From UBA1774 sp045628925 (GTDB lineage Bacteria > Bacillota > Clostridia > Oscillospirales > Oscillospiraceae), in contig JAZQQF010000197.1 in assembly GCA_045628925.1 (NCBI GenBank), positions 1 to 64,000 of the forward strand: a DNA stretch of 64,000 nt, given 5' to 3'. How positions within the stretch are numbered: position 1 is the first letter of the stretch; each line of letters begins with the position of its first letter. The notes beneath the pieces were generated by a model, which was not told the DNA's origin, searched no databases, and worked only from the letters and a program-made list of their open reading frames with translations. Below, piece by piece: positions 8,351 through 16,412 of this stretch. Both the position numbers and the translations under genes were made by a program.

Positions 8351-8707
8351 ATGGTCAGGATCAATACGGCTGCGGGTTCCATCCGCATTTCCAACGAGGT
8401 CTTTACCACGCTGGCCGGCGCGGCGGCGATGAGCTGCTTCGGCGTGCGGGGCATGGCGAAAAAGTCCGCCAGCGACGGGCTGGTGCACCTGCTGAAGCGG
8501 GAAGCCATGGGAAAGGGCGTGCGCGTCACCTTTCTGGAAGGGGAGGACGCGATCGCCATCGAGCTGCATATCATTGTGAATAACGGGGTCAATATCCCCG
8601 TCCTCTGCGACGCCATCAGCTCCGCCGTTCGCTATAAGGTGACCGAGGCCACCGGCGTTCAGGTCAGGAGCGTGAACGTCTTTGTGGATTCCGTCATGCC
8701 GGAATGA
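8351..8707 (+). CDS. Asp23/Gls24 family envelope protein
   Basis: 118 residues, a single Asp23/Gls24 domain over its whole length (G-IRIS---- opening, central GVRGMA, then a valine-rich core). In Bacillota this YloU-type protein nearly always precedes the DAK2-domain protein YloV, as here, where the two genes nearly touch. Members are linked to cell-envelope homeostasis and membrane anchoring. No enzymatic activity is expected. An AAGGAG ribosome binding site precedes the ATG. Confidence 0.9.
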   Translation: MVRINTAAGSIRISNEVFTTLAGAAAMSCFGVRGMAKKSASDGLVHLLKREAMGKGVRVTFLEGEDAIAIELHIIVNNGVNIPVLCDAISSAVRYKVTEATGVQVRSVNVFVDSVMPE

Positions 8708-8724
8708 GAGCGGAGGACAGAGAG

Positions 8725-10383
8725 ATGACTGAGATCGTAAACGGACAGCTTTTCCGCGACATGGTTCTGTATGCCGCTGCGGCGGTGGATGCGCGGAAGC
8801 AGGAGATCAACGAACTGAATGTGTTCCCGGTGCCGGACGGCGACACCGGCACCAATATGAGCATGACCGTTAGCGCCGCGGCGCGGGAGCTGGAAGGGAA
8901 GCCCGTGAAGGGCGTGGACGACGCCAGCGCGCGGACGGCCTCCGCCATGCTGCGCGGCGCGAGAGGGAACAGCGGCGTCATCACCAGCCTGCTGTTCCGG
9001 GGCATTTCCCGTTTCCTCAAGGAGAAGAAGGAGGCCACGGCGGCGGAGTTCGCCGGGGCCATGAACGAGGGCGTGGCGGCGGCCTACAAGGCCGTCATGA
9101 AGCCTACGGAGGGGACGATCCTCACCGTATCCCGCCTTGCCTCCGCTGCGGCCGTGGAAGCGGCGCAGAAGGAAAAGGATCTTGTGAAGGTGCTGGAGGC
9201 CGCCGAAAAGGCCGGCGACGCGGCGCTGAAAAGCACGCAGGAGCTGAACCCCGTGCTGAAAAAGGCCGGCGTGGTGGACGCGGGCGGCGTGGGCTACATG
9301 GTCATCCTCCGGGCCTTCATCGCCGTGGTGAAGGGCGAAGCGGCCGAGATCGCCGCGCCCGCAGGGGCAAAAGAAGCCCCCGGCAGCGTTTTTGAGAAAT
9401 TCGACACGGAGGCGGATATCCGCTATCCCTACTGCACGGAGTTCATCGTCTCCAGGGACAACGACAAGCCCGTGGAACTGCTGAAAAGCTACCTCGCCAG
9501 CATCGGCGACAGTGCGGTGGTGCTGGAGGACGAGGAGCTCATCAAGGTCCACGTGCATTCTGCCTGTCCCGGCGCGGTGCTGACCGAGGCCCTGACCTAC
9601 GGGATGCTGCAGACCGTGAAGGTGGAAAATATGCGCCTGCAGCACACGGAGAAGCTGGCCGAGGTGCAGGGCGAGCCTGCGAAGACTGCCGAAATCCCCG
9701 CCGAAGCGGAAGAAACGAAGGTCACAAAGCCGCTGGGCGTGGTAGCCGTCTGCGCCGGCGCGGGGCTGGAAGCGCTGTTCCGGGAGCTGGGCGCGGACGA
9801 GGTGGTCTCCGGCGGGCAGACCATGAACCCCTCCACGGAGGATATCCTCCGTGCGGTGGAAAAGACCGGGGGCGAGACCGTGCTGGTGCTGCCCAACAAT
9901 AAGAATATCATCATGGCCGCGCAGCAGTGCGTGGGCCTGACAGGGCAGAACGTGGTGGTCATCCCCACGGCGACGGTGCCGCAGGGCATCACCGCGATGC
10001 TGAATCTGGATCCGGAGGCCGACGGGGAGACCAATGCGTCGGCGATGGGCGAAGCCATCGGGAACGTGAAGAGCTTTTCCGTCACCTATGCGGCGCGGGA
10101 TTCCTCCTTCGACGGGCGCGAGATCCGGGCCGGGGAATACCTCGCCCTGCAGGACGGGAAGATGATCTGCAACACTTCCTCCGCCGAAACGCTCTGTGAC
10201 GAGCTGTCGAAGGCGCTCAAGGCCGTGAACGCGGAGACCGTCAGCATCTTCTACGGGGAAGAAGTGCAGGAAGCGGACGCGCTGGCCTTCACGGATGCGC
10301 TGCAGGGGCAGCTGCCGAATGCGGAGGTCTCCGCCGTCAGCGGCGGCCAGCCGGTCTACTATTACCTGATCAGCGCGGAATAA
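8725..10383 (+). CDS. fakA: DAK2-domain protein, fatty acid kinase FakA-like (YloV)
   Basis: 552 residues. The N-terminal DhaL/DAK2 kinase domain (about 1-200) has NVFPVPDGDTGTNM and the GARGNSG loop for Mg-ATP. The central and C-terminal YloV/FakA domain carries KVHVHSACPG. In Staphylococcus FakA phosphorylates fatty acids bound to FakB (DegV) proteins. ATG at 8725 is taken as start because GGAGG precedes it. The open frame reaches 21 bases further up. A terminator follows. A diverged second copy lies at 56794-58443, next to a DegV gene. This one sits in the normal housekeeping context behind the Gls24 gene. Confidence 0.88.
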   Translation: MTEIVNGQLFRDMVLYAAAAVDARKQEINELNVFPVPDGDTGTNMSMTVSAAARELEGKPVKGVDDASARTASAMLRGARGNSGVITSLLFRGISRFLKEKKEATAAEFAGAMNEGVAAAYKAVMKPTEGTILTVSRLASAAAVEAAQKEKDLVKVLEAAEKAGDAALKSTQELNPVLKKAGVVDAGGVGYMVILRAFIAVVKGEAAEIAAPAGAKEAPGSVFEKFDTEADIRYPYCTEFIVSRDNDKPVELLKSYLASIGDSAVVLEDEELIKVHVHSACPGAVLTEALTYGMLQTVKVENMRLQHTEKLAEVQGEPAKTAEIPAEAEETKVTKPLGVVAVCAGAGLEALFRELGADEVVSGGQTMNPSTEDILRAVEKTGGETVLVLPNNKNIIMAAQQCVGLTGQNVVVIPTATVPQGITAMLNLDPEADGETNASAMGEAIGNVKSFSVTYAARDSSFDGREIRAGEYLALQDGKMICNTSSAETLCDELSKALKAVNAETVSIFYGEEVQEADALAFTDALQGQLPNAEVSAVSGGQPVYYYLISAE

Positions 10384-10432
10384 GTCCAATGACCGGGAAG
10401 GACGCCCGGAGAACGAACCAGGATCCATATAC

Positions 10433-10464
10433 GGGGCCGTGCCGATTCGGCGCGGCTCCTTTTT
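10433..10464 (+). terminator. Rho-independent terminator after the DAK2 gene
   Basis: Stem GGGGCCGTGCCG / CGGCGCGGCTCC with an ATT loop, followed by TTTTT. Confidence 0.8.
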
Positions 10465-10482
10465 CGGAAGGGAGAGAGGTCT

Positions 10483-12108
10483 ATGGCAGACCGGAAAAAA
10501 CAGAGCTTCGTCACCGGCGCCGCGGTGCTGACGGCCAGCACCGTCATCATCAAGGTGCTGGGCGCGCTGTTCAAGCTGCCGCTGGCGAATATCCTCGGCA
10601 GCGAGAGTATGGCGGATTTCGGCGCGGCCTACAATATCTATGCCCTGCTGCTCACCATTTCCACGGCGGGCCTGCCGGTGGCGCTGAGCCGCATGATCTC
10701 GGCCTCCGACGCCATGGGGAAGCAGAATCAGGTGAAGCGCACCTTCCGGGTGGCCCGGGCGGCATTCTTCGTCATGGGTACCGTGACCACGCTGCTGATG
10801 CTCTTCGGCGCGAAGCAGCTGGCGGCCTTTGAGGGCGCGCCCACGGCGGTGACGGGCATCCGCGTGCTGGCCCCGTCGCTGGTGTGCGTCTGCCTCACCT
10901 CGGCATACCGGGGCTATACGCAGGGCATGGGCAATATGGTGCCCACCAGCATCTCCCAGATCATCGAGACGTTGAGCAAGATCGTCTTCGGTCTCAGCGC
11001 GGCGTGGCTCATCATGCGCCGCTCCGGCAACGGGAGCATCGGCGCGGCGGGCGGCATCTTCGGCGTGACCGTGGGCACCGTGCTGGCGCTTGCGTATATC
11101 ATCCCAGCCAAGCTGCGGCTGGACCGGAAGACCATCACCCCGCTGGCAAATCCGGACGTGCCGGAGAGCACGGGCAGCACGCTGAAAAAGCTCATCGCCA
11201 TCGGCATCCCCATCACCATCGGCTCCTGCGTGCTGAACGTGGTGGCGGTCATCGACATGAAGATGATCATGGAGCGGCTGCAGGGCGCGCTGCATTATGA
11301 TTATCTCACCGCCAAGGGGCTTTACGGCATCTATTTCAACACCCAGACCCTGTATAATCTGCCCTCCGCCTTCGCGGTGCCCATGGTCACCAGCGCCATC
11401 CCGGCCATCGCGGCCTATGCGGCGAAGAAGCAGCATAAGGACGCGGCACAGGTGCTGTGCGCGGCGCTGAAGCTGATGAATCTGCTGGCCATGCCCATGG
11501 CCGTGGGCATGGGCGTGCTGGCCGCGCCCATCATGGCCGGGCTTTACGGAGAGACCGACGCGGTGGCGGGCGCGATCCTGAGCATCCTCAGCGCCGCCAG
11601 CTACGGCGTGTGCATCATGATGGTGACCAACGCCATCCTGCAGGCCTATGGGCACGAATGGCGCAGTATGCTCCACGTGGCCATCGCCGCCGTGTGCAAG
11701 ATCGTGGTGAACTACATCCTGCTGGGCGTTCCGGCCTTCGGCATCCTCGGCGCGGCGGCGGGCAACGTGGCCTGCTACGGGGTCGTCTGCCTGCTGAACC
11801 TGCTTGCCATCCGGCGGAAAGCGCCGGAATGCCCGCCGCTCCTGCCCCTGTTCGGGAAAACGCTGCTGGCCTCCCTGCTCATGGGCGTGTGCGCATGGCT
11901 GGTGAACCGGGGCGGCAGCCTCGTGCTGGGGAAGCTGGGGCTTTTCCAAAGCGGGCGCATGGCGGCGCTGGCCCCCATGGTACCCGCCATCCTCGTGGCC
12001 GTGGTGGTCTATCTGGTGCTGGTAGTGGTGCTGCGGGCCGTCACGAAGGAAGAACTGGAGCTGGTGCCCAAGGGCGATAAGGTCGCAAAGCTCCTGAAGA
12101 TCCGATAA
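10483..12108 (+). CDS. SpoVB/YabM-type MOP-superfamily flippase
   Basis: 541-residue polytopic membrane protein with about 14 hydrophobic segments and the polysaccharide-flippase pattern (N-terminal TGAAVLTASTVIIKVLGALFK, then GLP and RGYTQG motifs). The SpoVB/YabM/MurJ branch moves lipid-linked cell-wall precursors or polysaccharides across the membrane. The gene is followed after 26 bases by the S4-domain gene rqcP, the same neighbourhood as yabM-yabO in Bacillus, which supports the YabM-type assignment. Exact cargo is not determinable here. Confidence 0.88.
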   Translation: MADRKKQSFVTGAAVLTASTVIIKVLGALFKLPLANILGSESMADFGAAYNIYALLLTISTAGLPVALSRMISASDAMGKQNQVKRTFRVARAAFFVMGTVTTLLMLFGAKQLAAFEGAPTAVTGIRVLAPSLVCVCLTSAYRGYTQGMGNMVPTSISQIIETLSKIVFGLSAAWLIMRRSGNGSIGAAGGIFGVTVGTVLALAYIIPAKLRLDRKTITPLANPDVPESTGSTLKKLIAIGIPITIGSCVLNVVAVIDMKMIMERLQGALHYDYLTAKGLYGIYFNTQTLYNLPSAFAVPMVTSAIPAIAAYAAKKQHKDAAQVLCAALKLMNLLAMPMAVGMGVLAAPIMAGLYGETDAVAGAILSILSAASYGVCIMMVTNAILQAYGHEWRSMLHVAIAAVCKIVVNYILLGVPAFGILGAAAGNVACYGVVCLLNLLAIRRKAPECPPLLPLFGKTLLASLLMGVCAWLVNRGGSLVLGKLGLFQSGRMAALAPMVPAILVAVVVYLVLVVVLRAVTKEELELVPKGDKVAKLLKIR

Positions 12109-12134
12109 TCCGATTTACAAAAGAGGGAATACCA

Positions 12135-12377
12135 ATGCGTTTAGACAAATATCTGAAGGTCTCCCGTCTCATCAAGCGCCGCACGGTGGCCAATGAAGCC
12201 TGCGACGGGGAGCGGGTGAGCGTGAACGGGAAGGTCGCCCGCGCCTCCTATGAGGTGAAGGTGGGCGATATCATCGAGATCCGCTTCGGGGAGCGTACCC
12301 TGAAGGTGCAGGTGGCCGAGGTGAACGAATACGCCTCCAAGGACAGCGCCGCCGCCATGTATCAAGAGGTGCGGTGA
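12135..12377 (+). CDS. rqcP: S4-domain ribosome-quality-control protein RqcP (YabO)
   Basis: 80 residues, a single S4 RNA-binding domain opening MRLDKYLKVSRLIKRRTVA and continuing with VNGKVARASYEVKVGD. RqcP stabilises tRNA in stalled 50S particles during C-terminal alanine tailing. The length and sequence match the YabO/RqcP group rather than the longer HslR. It lies directly after the flippase, and its stop codon touches the next gene's start. An AGAGGG ribosome binding site precedes the ATG. Confidence 0.88.
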   Translation: MRLDKYLKVSRLIKRRTVANEACDGERVSVNGKVARASYEVKVGDIIEIRFGERTLKVQVAEVNEYASKDSAAAMYQEVR

Positions 12378-13769
12378 TTGAAGCGGAATAAATGGATCGG
12401 CACCAGAGCGTTTTACGCCATGGTGCTTTCCGTCACCATCCCCATCGTCGTTCAGAACGGCATCACGAACTTCGTGAACCTGCTGGACAACGTGATGGTG
12501 GGCCGGGTGGGCACGGAGGAAATGTCCGGCGTGGCCATCGCCAACCAGCTCATCATGGTCTTCAATCTGGGCATCTTCGGCGGCATCTCCGGCGCGGGCA
12601 TCTTCACCGCCCAGTTTTACGGGCACAGCGATCTGAAAGGCGTGCGCAGCACCTTCCATATCAAGCTCTTTACCGGCGTCGTCATCGCCGCGGTGAGCAT
12701 CCTCGTCTTCCTCCTGTGGGGCGAGCCGCTCATCGGCCTGTTCCTGCAGGGCGAGAGCGATGTGGGCGACGCTGCCGCCGTGGCGATGTACGGCATGAAG
12801 TATCTTCGCATCAGCCTCATCGGCTTCCTGCCCTTCGCGGCGGTGCAGGTCTATGCCAGCACGCTGAAGGAATGCAGCGAGACGGTTCTGCCCATGAAGG
12901 CCAGCATCACCGCAGTGCTGACGAATCTGGTGCTGAACTACGTGTTCATTTTCGGCAAGCTGGGTCTCCCCGCCATGGGCGGCGCGGGCGCGGCCATCGC
13001 CACGGTCATCTCCCGCTACGTGGAGCTGGCCTTCGTTGTGATCGGCACCCACCGGAATACGAAGAGATATGCCTTTGCTCAGGGACTTTACCGCGAGCTG
13101 CGCATCCCGCCCGCCCTGCTGGGGCAGGTGGTGAAGAAGGGCGTGCCGCTGCTGTTCAACGAGCTATTGTGGAGCGCGGGCATGGCGATCCTGAACCAGA
13201 GCTACAGCCTGCGGGGCCTGAGCGTGGTGGCAGCCATGAACATCAGCTCCACCATCGTGAACCTGTTCAACATCGTCATGATGGCCATGGGCAACACCGT
13301 CGCCATTCTGGTAGGGCAGGCGCTGGGCTCCGGGGATATGGAGCGGGCGAAGGATACCGACCGGAAGCTCATCGTGTTCAGCGTGGGCGTCAGCACCGTG
13401 TTCGGCCTGCTGCTGGCCCTCGCCGCGCCCTATATCCCGAGGATCTACAACACGGAGGAGGCCGTTCGGTCGCTGGCTGCCACGCTGATGGTGATCTCCG
13501 GCGTGGTCACGCCCATCACGGCGTTTGCCCACGTGGCCTATTTCACCCTGCGCAGCGGCGGCAAAACGCTCATCACCTTCCTGTTCGACAGCGCCTATAC
13601 CTGGGTGCTGACCGTGCCGCTGGCCTACGTCCTCGCCCATTTCACCAGCCTGCCCATCGTGCCGGTCTACTGGATCGTGCAGCTCAGTAACCTCATCAAA
13701 TGCGCCATGGGCTACATCATGGTGAAAAAGGGCATCTGGGTCAACAACATCGTGGCGGAAAACGATTAA
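12378..13769 (+). CDS. MATE family efflux transporter
   Basis: 463-residue, 12-helix MATE transporter with the family pattern LDNVMVGRVGTEEMSGVAIANQ near the N terminus and a duplicated second half. It probably exports cationic drugs or metabolites using a Na or H gradient. The start is TTG at 12378, immediately after the rqcP stop, with GAGGTG upstream. Without it the first helix would be shortened to an internal Met. It is likely translationally coupled to rqcP. Substrate unknown. Confidence 0.9.
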   Translation: MKRNKWIGTRAFYAMVLSVTIPIVVQNGITNFVNLLDNVMVGRVGTEEMSGVAIANQLIMVFNLGIFGGISGAGIFTAQFYGHSDLKGVRSTFHIKLFTGVVIAAVSILVFLLWGEPLIGLFLQGESDVGDAAAVAMYGMKYLRISLIGFLPFAAVQVYASTLKECSETVLPMKASITAVLTNLVLNYVFIFGKLGLPAMGGAGAAIATVISRYVELAFVVIGTHRNTKRYAFAQGLYRELRIPPALLGQVVKKGVPLLFNELLWSAGMAILNQSYSLRGLSVVAAMNISSTIVNLFNIVMMAMGNTVAILVGQALGSGDMERAKDTDRKLIVFSVGVSTVFGLLLALAAPYIPRIYNTEEAVRSLAATLMVISGVVTPITAFAHVAYFTLRSGGKTLITFLFDSAYTWVLTVPLAYVLAHFTSLPIVPVYWIVQLSNLIKCAMGYIMVKKGIWVNNIVAEND

Positions 13770-13800
13770 AAAAACGCCTCTCCCATCGGGAGAGGCGCTT
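13768..13800. terminator. Bidirectional terminator between the MATE and HEAT-repeat genes
   Basis: Stem CGCCTCTCCC / GGGAGAGGCG with an ATC loop. On the minus strand a run of seven T follows, a strong terminator for the HEAT-repeat gene. On the plus strand only CTTC follows. Confidence 0.8.
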
Positions 13801-13812
13801 CGTATATGAACG

Positions 13813-14154
13813 TCAGTTCTTCTTATCGCGGGTAAAGTCACGCAGGGCTTCGATGGAATCCTTCACCAGCTTCGCCAGCTCGGGGTCGCCATCGGTGACC
13901 ACGTGGCGCAGGCGCTCGATCTGACTGTCGGGATCATAGCGCAGAGCGCCCAGACCTTTGACGGCGGCGACCTTCGCTTCCCGCTCGGGGCGGGCGAGGA
14001 TATCGGTCAGGATATTGCGGCATTCTTCGCTTCTGCCGGTGCCGCAGGCTTCGGCAATCTCCACCGCCAGCGACACGTCCTTTTTCTGACCAAGCCGTGC
14101 CAGCTTCTTCCACTTCTTCTCCGCGACCATCTTTGCGTACTTTTCGTTTGCCAT
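13813..14154 (-). CDS. Small HEAT-repeat protein
   Basis: 113 residues, all helical, with one or two HEAT-like repeats, for example REAKVAAVKGLGALRYDPDS followed by a second helix pair. It is hydrophilic and has no signal peptide. The frame extends seven codons further upstream, but AAAGGAAG lies inside that extension and positions ATG 14154 as the real start. It has its own consensus promoter and a strong terminator, so it is a single-gene unit. Probably a protein-interaction module; partner unknown. Confidence 0.75.
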   Translation of the reverse strand: MANEKYAKMVAEKKWKKLARLGQKKDVSLAVEIAEACGTGRSEECRNILTDILARPEREAKVAAVKGLGALRYDPDSQIERLRHVVTDGDPELAKLVKDSIEALRDFTRDKKN

Positions 14155-14222
14155 TTTTACGGGACTTCCTTTCATGCGTTTTCCGAATCCTTCCGGAAGG
14201 GAAACAAAGTAGTATACTCCCT

Positions 14223-14251
14223 ATCATATCGGAAAATATGACTTTTGTCAA
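14223..14251 (-). promoter_or_regulatory. Promoter of the HEAT-repeat gene
   Basis: Minus strand TTGACA (14246-14251), 17-base spacer, TATGAT (14223-14228). Confidence 0.75.
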
Positions 14252-14297
14252 GAAAACGGCCCGCTTTTCATCGGAAAACGGGGCGAAAGCGGGGAAA

Positions 14298-14343
14298 CGG
14301 AAAAGCGGACAGAGGCCGGGAAAAATCCGGTATCTGTCCGCTT
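14298..14343 (-). terminator. Terminator of the small lipoprotein gene
   Basis: On the minus strand AAGCGGACAGA pairs with TCTGTCCGCTT, with an inner CCGG/CCGG stem, followed by TTCCGTTTCC. Confidence 0.65.
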
Positions 14344-14349
14344 CTGCCG

Positions 14350-14673
14350 TCAGGCCATGCCGCCGCCCGGCAGGATGCCGCGCCGCGCCTGCGGGGTCTC
14401 CGAGGGGACGGGCGCGTCCGTTGCGGACACGCCGCCGTCCGTTGCCGGTGCGCCGGTGGCGGGGACTTCGCTGGGCTTTTCCGTGGGCGCCTCGGCAGGC
14501 GTCTCCGTGGGCTTCACGGTGGGCGTGGGGCTGGCCGGGGCGGGGGAGGATGTGACGTTGGCGGTCACGCGGGGCGGATTTGTGTGCGCAGCGCCGCCCT
14601 TGTCGCTTTCACAGCCGCAGAACAGCAGCACAGGCAGCAGGATCGCCGCCATGAGAAGAAGGGTCCGTTTCAT
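14350..14673 (-). CDS. Small Pro/Thr-rich lipoprotein
   Basis: 107 residues. The signal peptide (KR, hydrophobic stretch, LLFCGC) ends in a lipobox with the acylated Cys at about residue 21. Everything after that is low-complexity Pro, Thr, Ala and Glu without a folded domain, ending in a Gly-rich tail. It resembles a flexible surface spacer or an expressed but rapidly evolving lipoprotein. AAAGGAAC precedes the ATG. Function unknown. Confidence 0.6.
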   Translation of the reverse strand: MKRTLLLMAAILLPVLLFCGCESDKGGAAHTNPPRVTANVTSSPAPASPTPTVKPTETPAEAPTEKPSEVPATGAPATDGGVSATDAPVPSETPQARRGILPGGGMA

Positions 14674-14783
14674 CGATTTCCATGTTCCTTTCCTGCCGAA
14701 AAACCGGCTTCGCAGCTATTGTGCGCGTTCCATGCGGAAATCATGCAGGAAAGAACGGAAAATCGCCGCGTGTCCGAAAAATA

Positions 14784-14824
14784 CCAAAATAAAATTCTGC
14801 GGCGCCGAAGCATCGCAGAATTTT
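14784..14824 (-). terminator. Terminator of the exported-protein gene
   Basis: Minus strand stem AAAATTCTGCG / CGCAGAATTTT with a GC-rich loop, followed by ATTTTGG. Confidence 0.8.
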
Positions 14825-14832
14825 GAAAGTTC

Positions 14833-15474
14833 TTATTCGGTGTACTCGCTGTGGATGAGAGCGCTGAGGCGAAGCGTCCCGTCCGCATCCTCGAAGACCA
14901 TGCGGAGGATGCTCCAGTCCGTTCCCTCCGGGGCTTCGGGCGGGAAGTAGAGGTCCACGAACTGCGCATCCGGGAAGACGCTGCTGAGATTCTCCAGGGC
15001 GTTGCCGCTGCGGACCACGGTATTGAAGCCGATGATGGGGGCCTTCCCGTAATCCCGGTCGTAAACGTAGGTCTCGAAATACTGCTTCGCGGTGAGCTGG
15101 ATGGGTTCGTCGCTGTCCACCTTGGTGCCCCACGTATAAACGTTGGTGTCGCTGCCGACGATTGCGACCCGATTGGCGGTAAAGCATTGATTGGAGCTGA
15201 GATTGATGGTAGAATAGGGGGAGAAGACCAGCCCGTATACCGGGTGGACGAGCGTGCTCAGGGTCTCATAATCCCCTTCCCGCAGCACATCCGCCACGCT
15301 GAGGGCCAGCTTTGTCAGTTCTTCGTGCTGCGCGCGGCTGCTCTGAACGGCGGGCAACTCCGCCGCGGGCTCACGCGGGGTGTGCCCGTTCAGAAACGTG
15401 ATGAGCAGGAAGCAGCCGATGCCCAGCGCGGCGCCCAGCAGGAGGCAGCCAAGACTGAGGAGTTGCTTTTTCAT
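14833..15474 (-). CDS. Exported or membrane-anchored protein of unknown function
   Basis: 213 residues. A single N-terminal hydrophobic segment (residues 6-27) serves as signal or anchor, followed by a short Pro-rich linker and a soluble domain of about 165 residues with repeated aromatic and acidic positions. I do not recognise the domain. The frame is open 19 codons further upstream, but ATG 15474 is preceded by GAGGT and begins MKK before the hydrophobic stretch. It has its own promoter and terminator, so it is a single-gene unit. Confidence 0.7.
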   Translation of the reverse strand: MKKQLLSLGCLLLGAALGIGCFLLITFLNGHTPREPAAELPAVQSSRAQHEELTKLALSVADVLREGDYETLSTLVHPVYGLVFSPYSTINLSSNQCFTANRVAIVGSDTNVYTWGTKVDSDEPIQLTAKQYFETYVYDRDYGKAPIIGFNTVVRSGNALENLSSVFPDAQFVDLYFPPEAPEGTDWSILRMVFEDADGTLRLSALIHSEYTE

Positions 15475-15553
15475 ACATACCTCGATTTGTGTTGATTTGG
15501 CGGGGCAGAACGATATCGACGATAAATACAAAACCCCATATTAAAGATACGCT

Positions 15554-15582
15554 ATCATAACCCATAAAAACAGATTTTGCAA
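15554..15582 (-). promoter_or_regulatory. Promoter of the exported-protein gene
   Basis: Minus strand TTGCAA (15577-15582), 17-base spacer, TATGAT (15554-15559). Confidence 0.6.
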
Positions 15583-15619
15583 TTACAAACGGTTACAAAT
15601 GACCGAAAAGGAGCCAAAA

Positions 15620-16366
15620 ATGCTGGTAAACGGAGTTGAATATCACATTCATTGCCGGAAAGAGGACATCGGAGAATACTGCATCCTGCCCGGAGACCCG
15701 GCCCGCTGCGACCTGATCGCGCGATATTTCGAGGAACCGAAGCTCATCGGGCAGAACCGGGAATACCGGGTCATCACCGGCTGTCTGGGCGATAAGCGGG
15801 TCAGCGCCGTGTCCACGGGCATCGGCGGACCCAGCGCCGTCATCGCCATGGAGGAGCTGGCGGAGTTGGGCGCGCACACCTTCATCCGGGTGGGCACCTG
15901 CGGCGGCATCCGCACCGACGTGCGCCCCGGCGACGCGGTGATCGCCTCCGCCGCCGTTCGTGCGGAGGGGACCAGCCGGGAATACGCCCCCATCGAATTT
16001 CCCGCCGCGGCGGACTTCTCGGTCACGCTGGCGCTGAAGCAGGCGGCCGACGCGCTGGGTGTCCCCAATCACGTGGGCATCGTGCAGTGCAAGGATTCCT
16101 TCTACGGGCAGCACAGACCGGAGGTCATGCCCGTGGCGGGCGAGCTGCAGGCCAAATGGGAGGCGTGGAAGCGCCTTGGCGTGCTGTGCAGCGAAATGGA
16201 AAGCGCGGCGCTCTACGTGGCGGCGGCGCATCTGGGCGTCAGATGCGGGTGCGTGCTGCACGTTTTCTGGAATCAGGAGCGTGCCGCGCTGGGCATTCAG
16301 GAGGATAATTCGCCGGATACGGACAATGCCATCCGCATCGCGGCGGAGGCTATCAGAAATCTGTAA
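15620..16366 (+). CDS. Uridine/purine nucleoside phosphorylase (PNP/UDP family)
   Basis: 248 residues of the hexameric NP-I fold. PGDPARCD is the phosphate-binding loop, STGIGGPSAVIAMEELAELG and the RVGTCGGI strand are typical of uridine phosphorylase, and the SEMESAAL motif binds the ribose. The enzyme splits a nucleoside with phosphate into base and ribose 1-phosphate for salvage. The closest recognisable pattern is Udp, but purine activity cannot be excluded. ATG 15620 is preferred over ATG 15599 because AAAAGGAG lies between them at ideal distance. Confidence 0.88.
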   Translation: MLVNGVEYHIHCRKEDIGEYCILPGDPARCDLIARYFEEPKLIGQNREYRVITGCLGDKRVSAVSTGIGGPSAVIAMEELAELGAHTFIRVGTCGGIRTDVRPGDAVIASAAVRAEGTSREYAPIEFPAAADFSVTLALKQAADALGVPNHVGIVQCKDSFYGQHRPEVMPVAGELQAKWEAWKRLGVLCSEMESAALYVAAAHLGVRCGCVLHVFWNQERAALGIQEDNSPDTDNAIRIAAEAIRNL

Positions 16367-16370
16367 GAAA

Positions 16371-16408
16371 AGCGCCCGGGCTGAGATGAAGCCCGGGCGC
16401 TGTTGTAT
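16371..16408. terminator. Bidirectional terminator between the phosphorylase gene and obg
   Basis: Twelve-base stem AGCGCCCGGGCT / AGCCCGGGCGCT. GTTGTATT follows on the plus strand and TTTTC on the minus strand. Confidence 0.75.
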
Positions 16409-16412
16409 TCGA

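Noticed and set aside
8659..11949. Very long open frame (1096 residues) on the minus strand
   Set aside because: It runs opposite the DAK2 and flippase genes, has His/Gly/Arg-rich low-complexity sequence and no ribosome site. It is an artefact of GC-rich codons on the coding strand.
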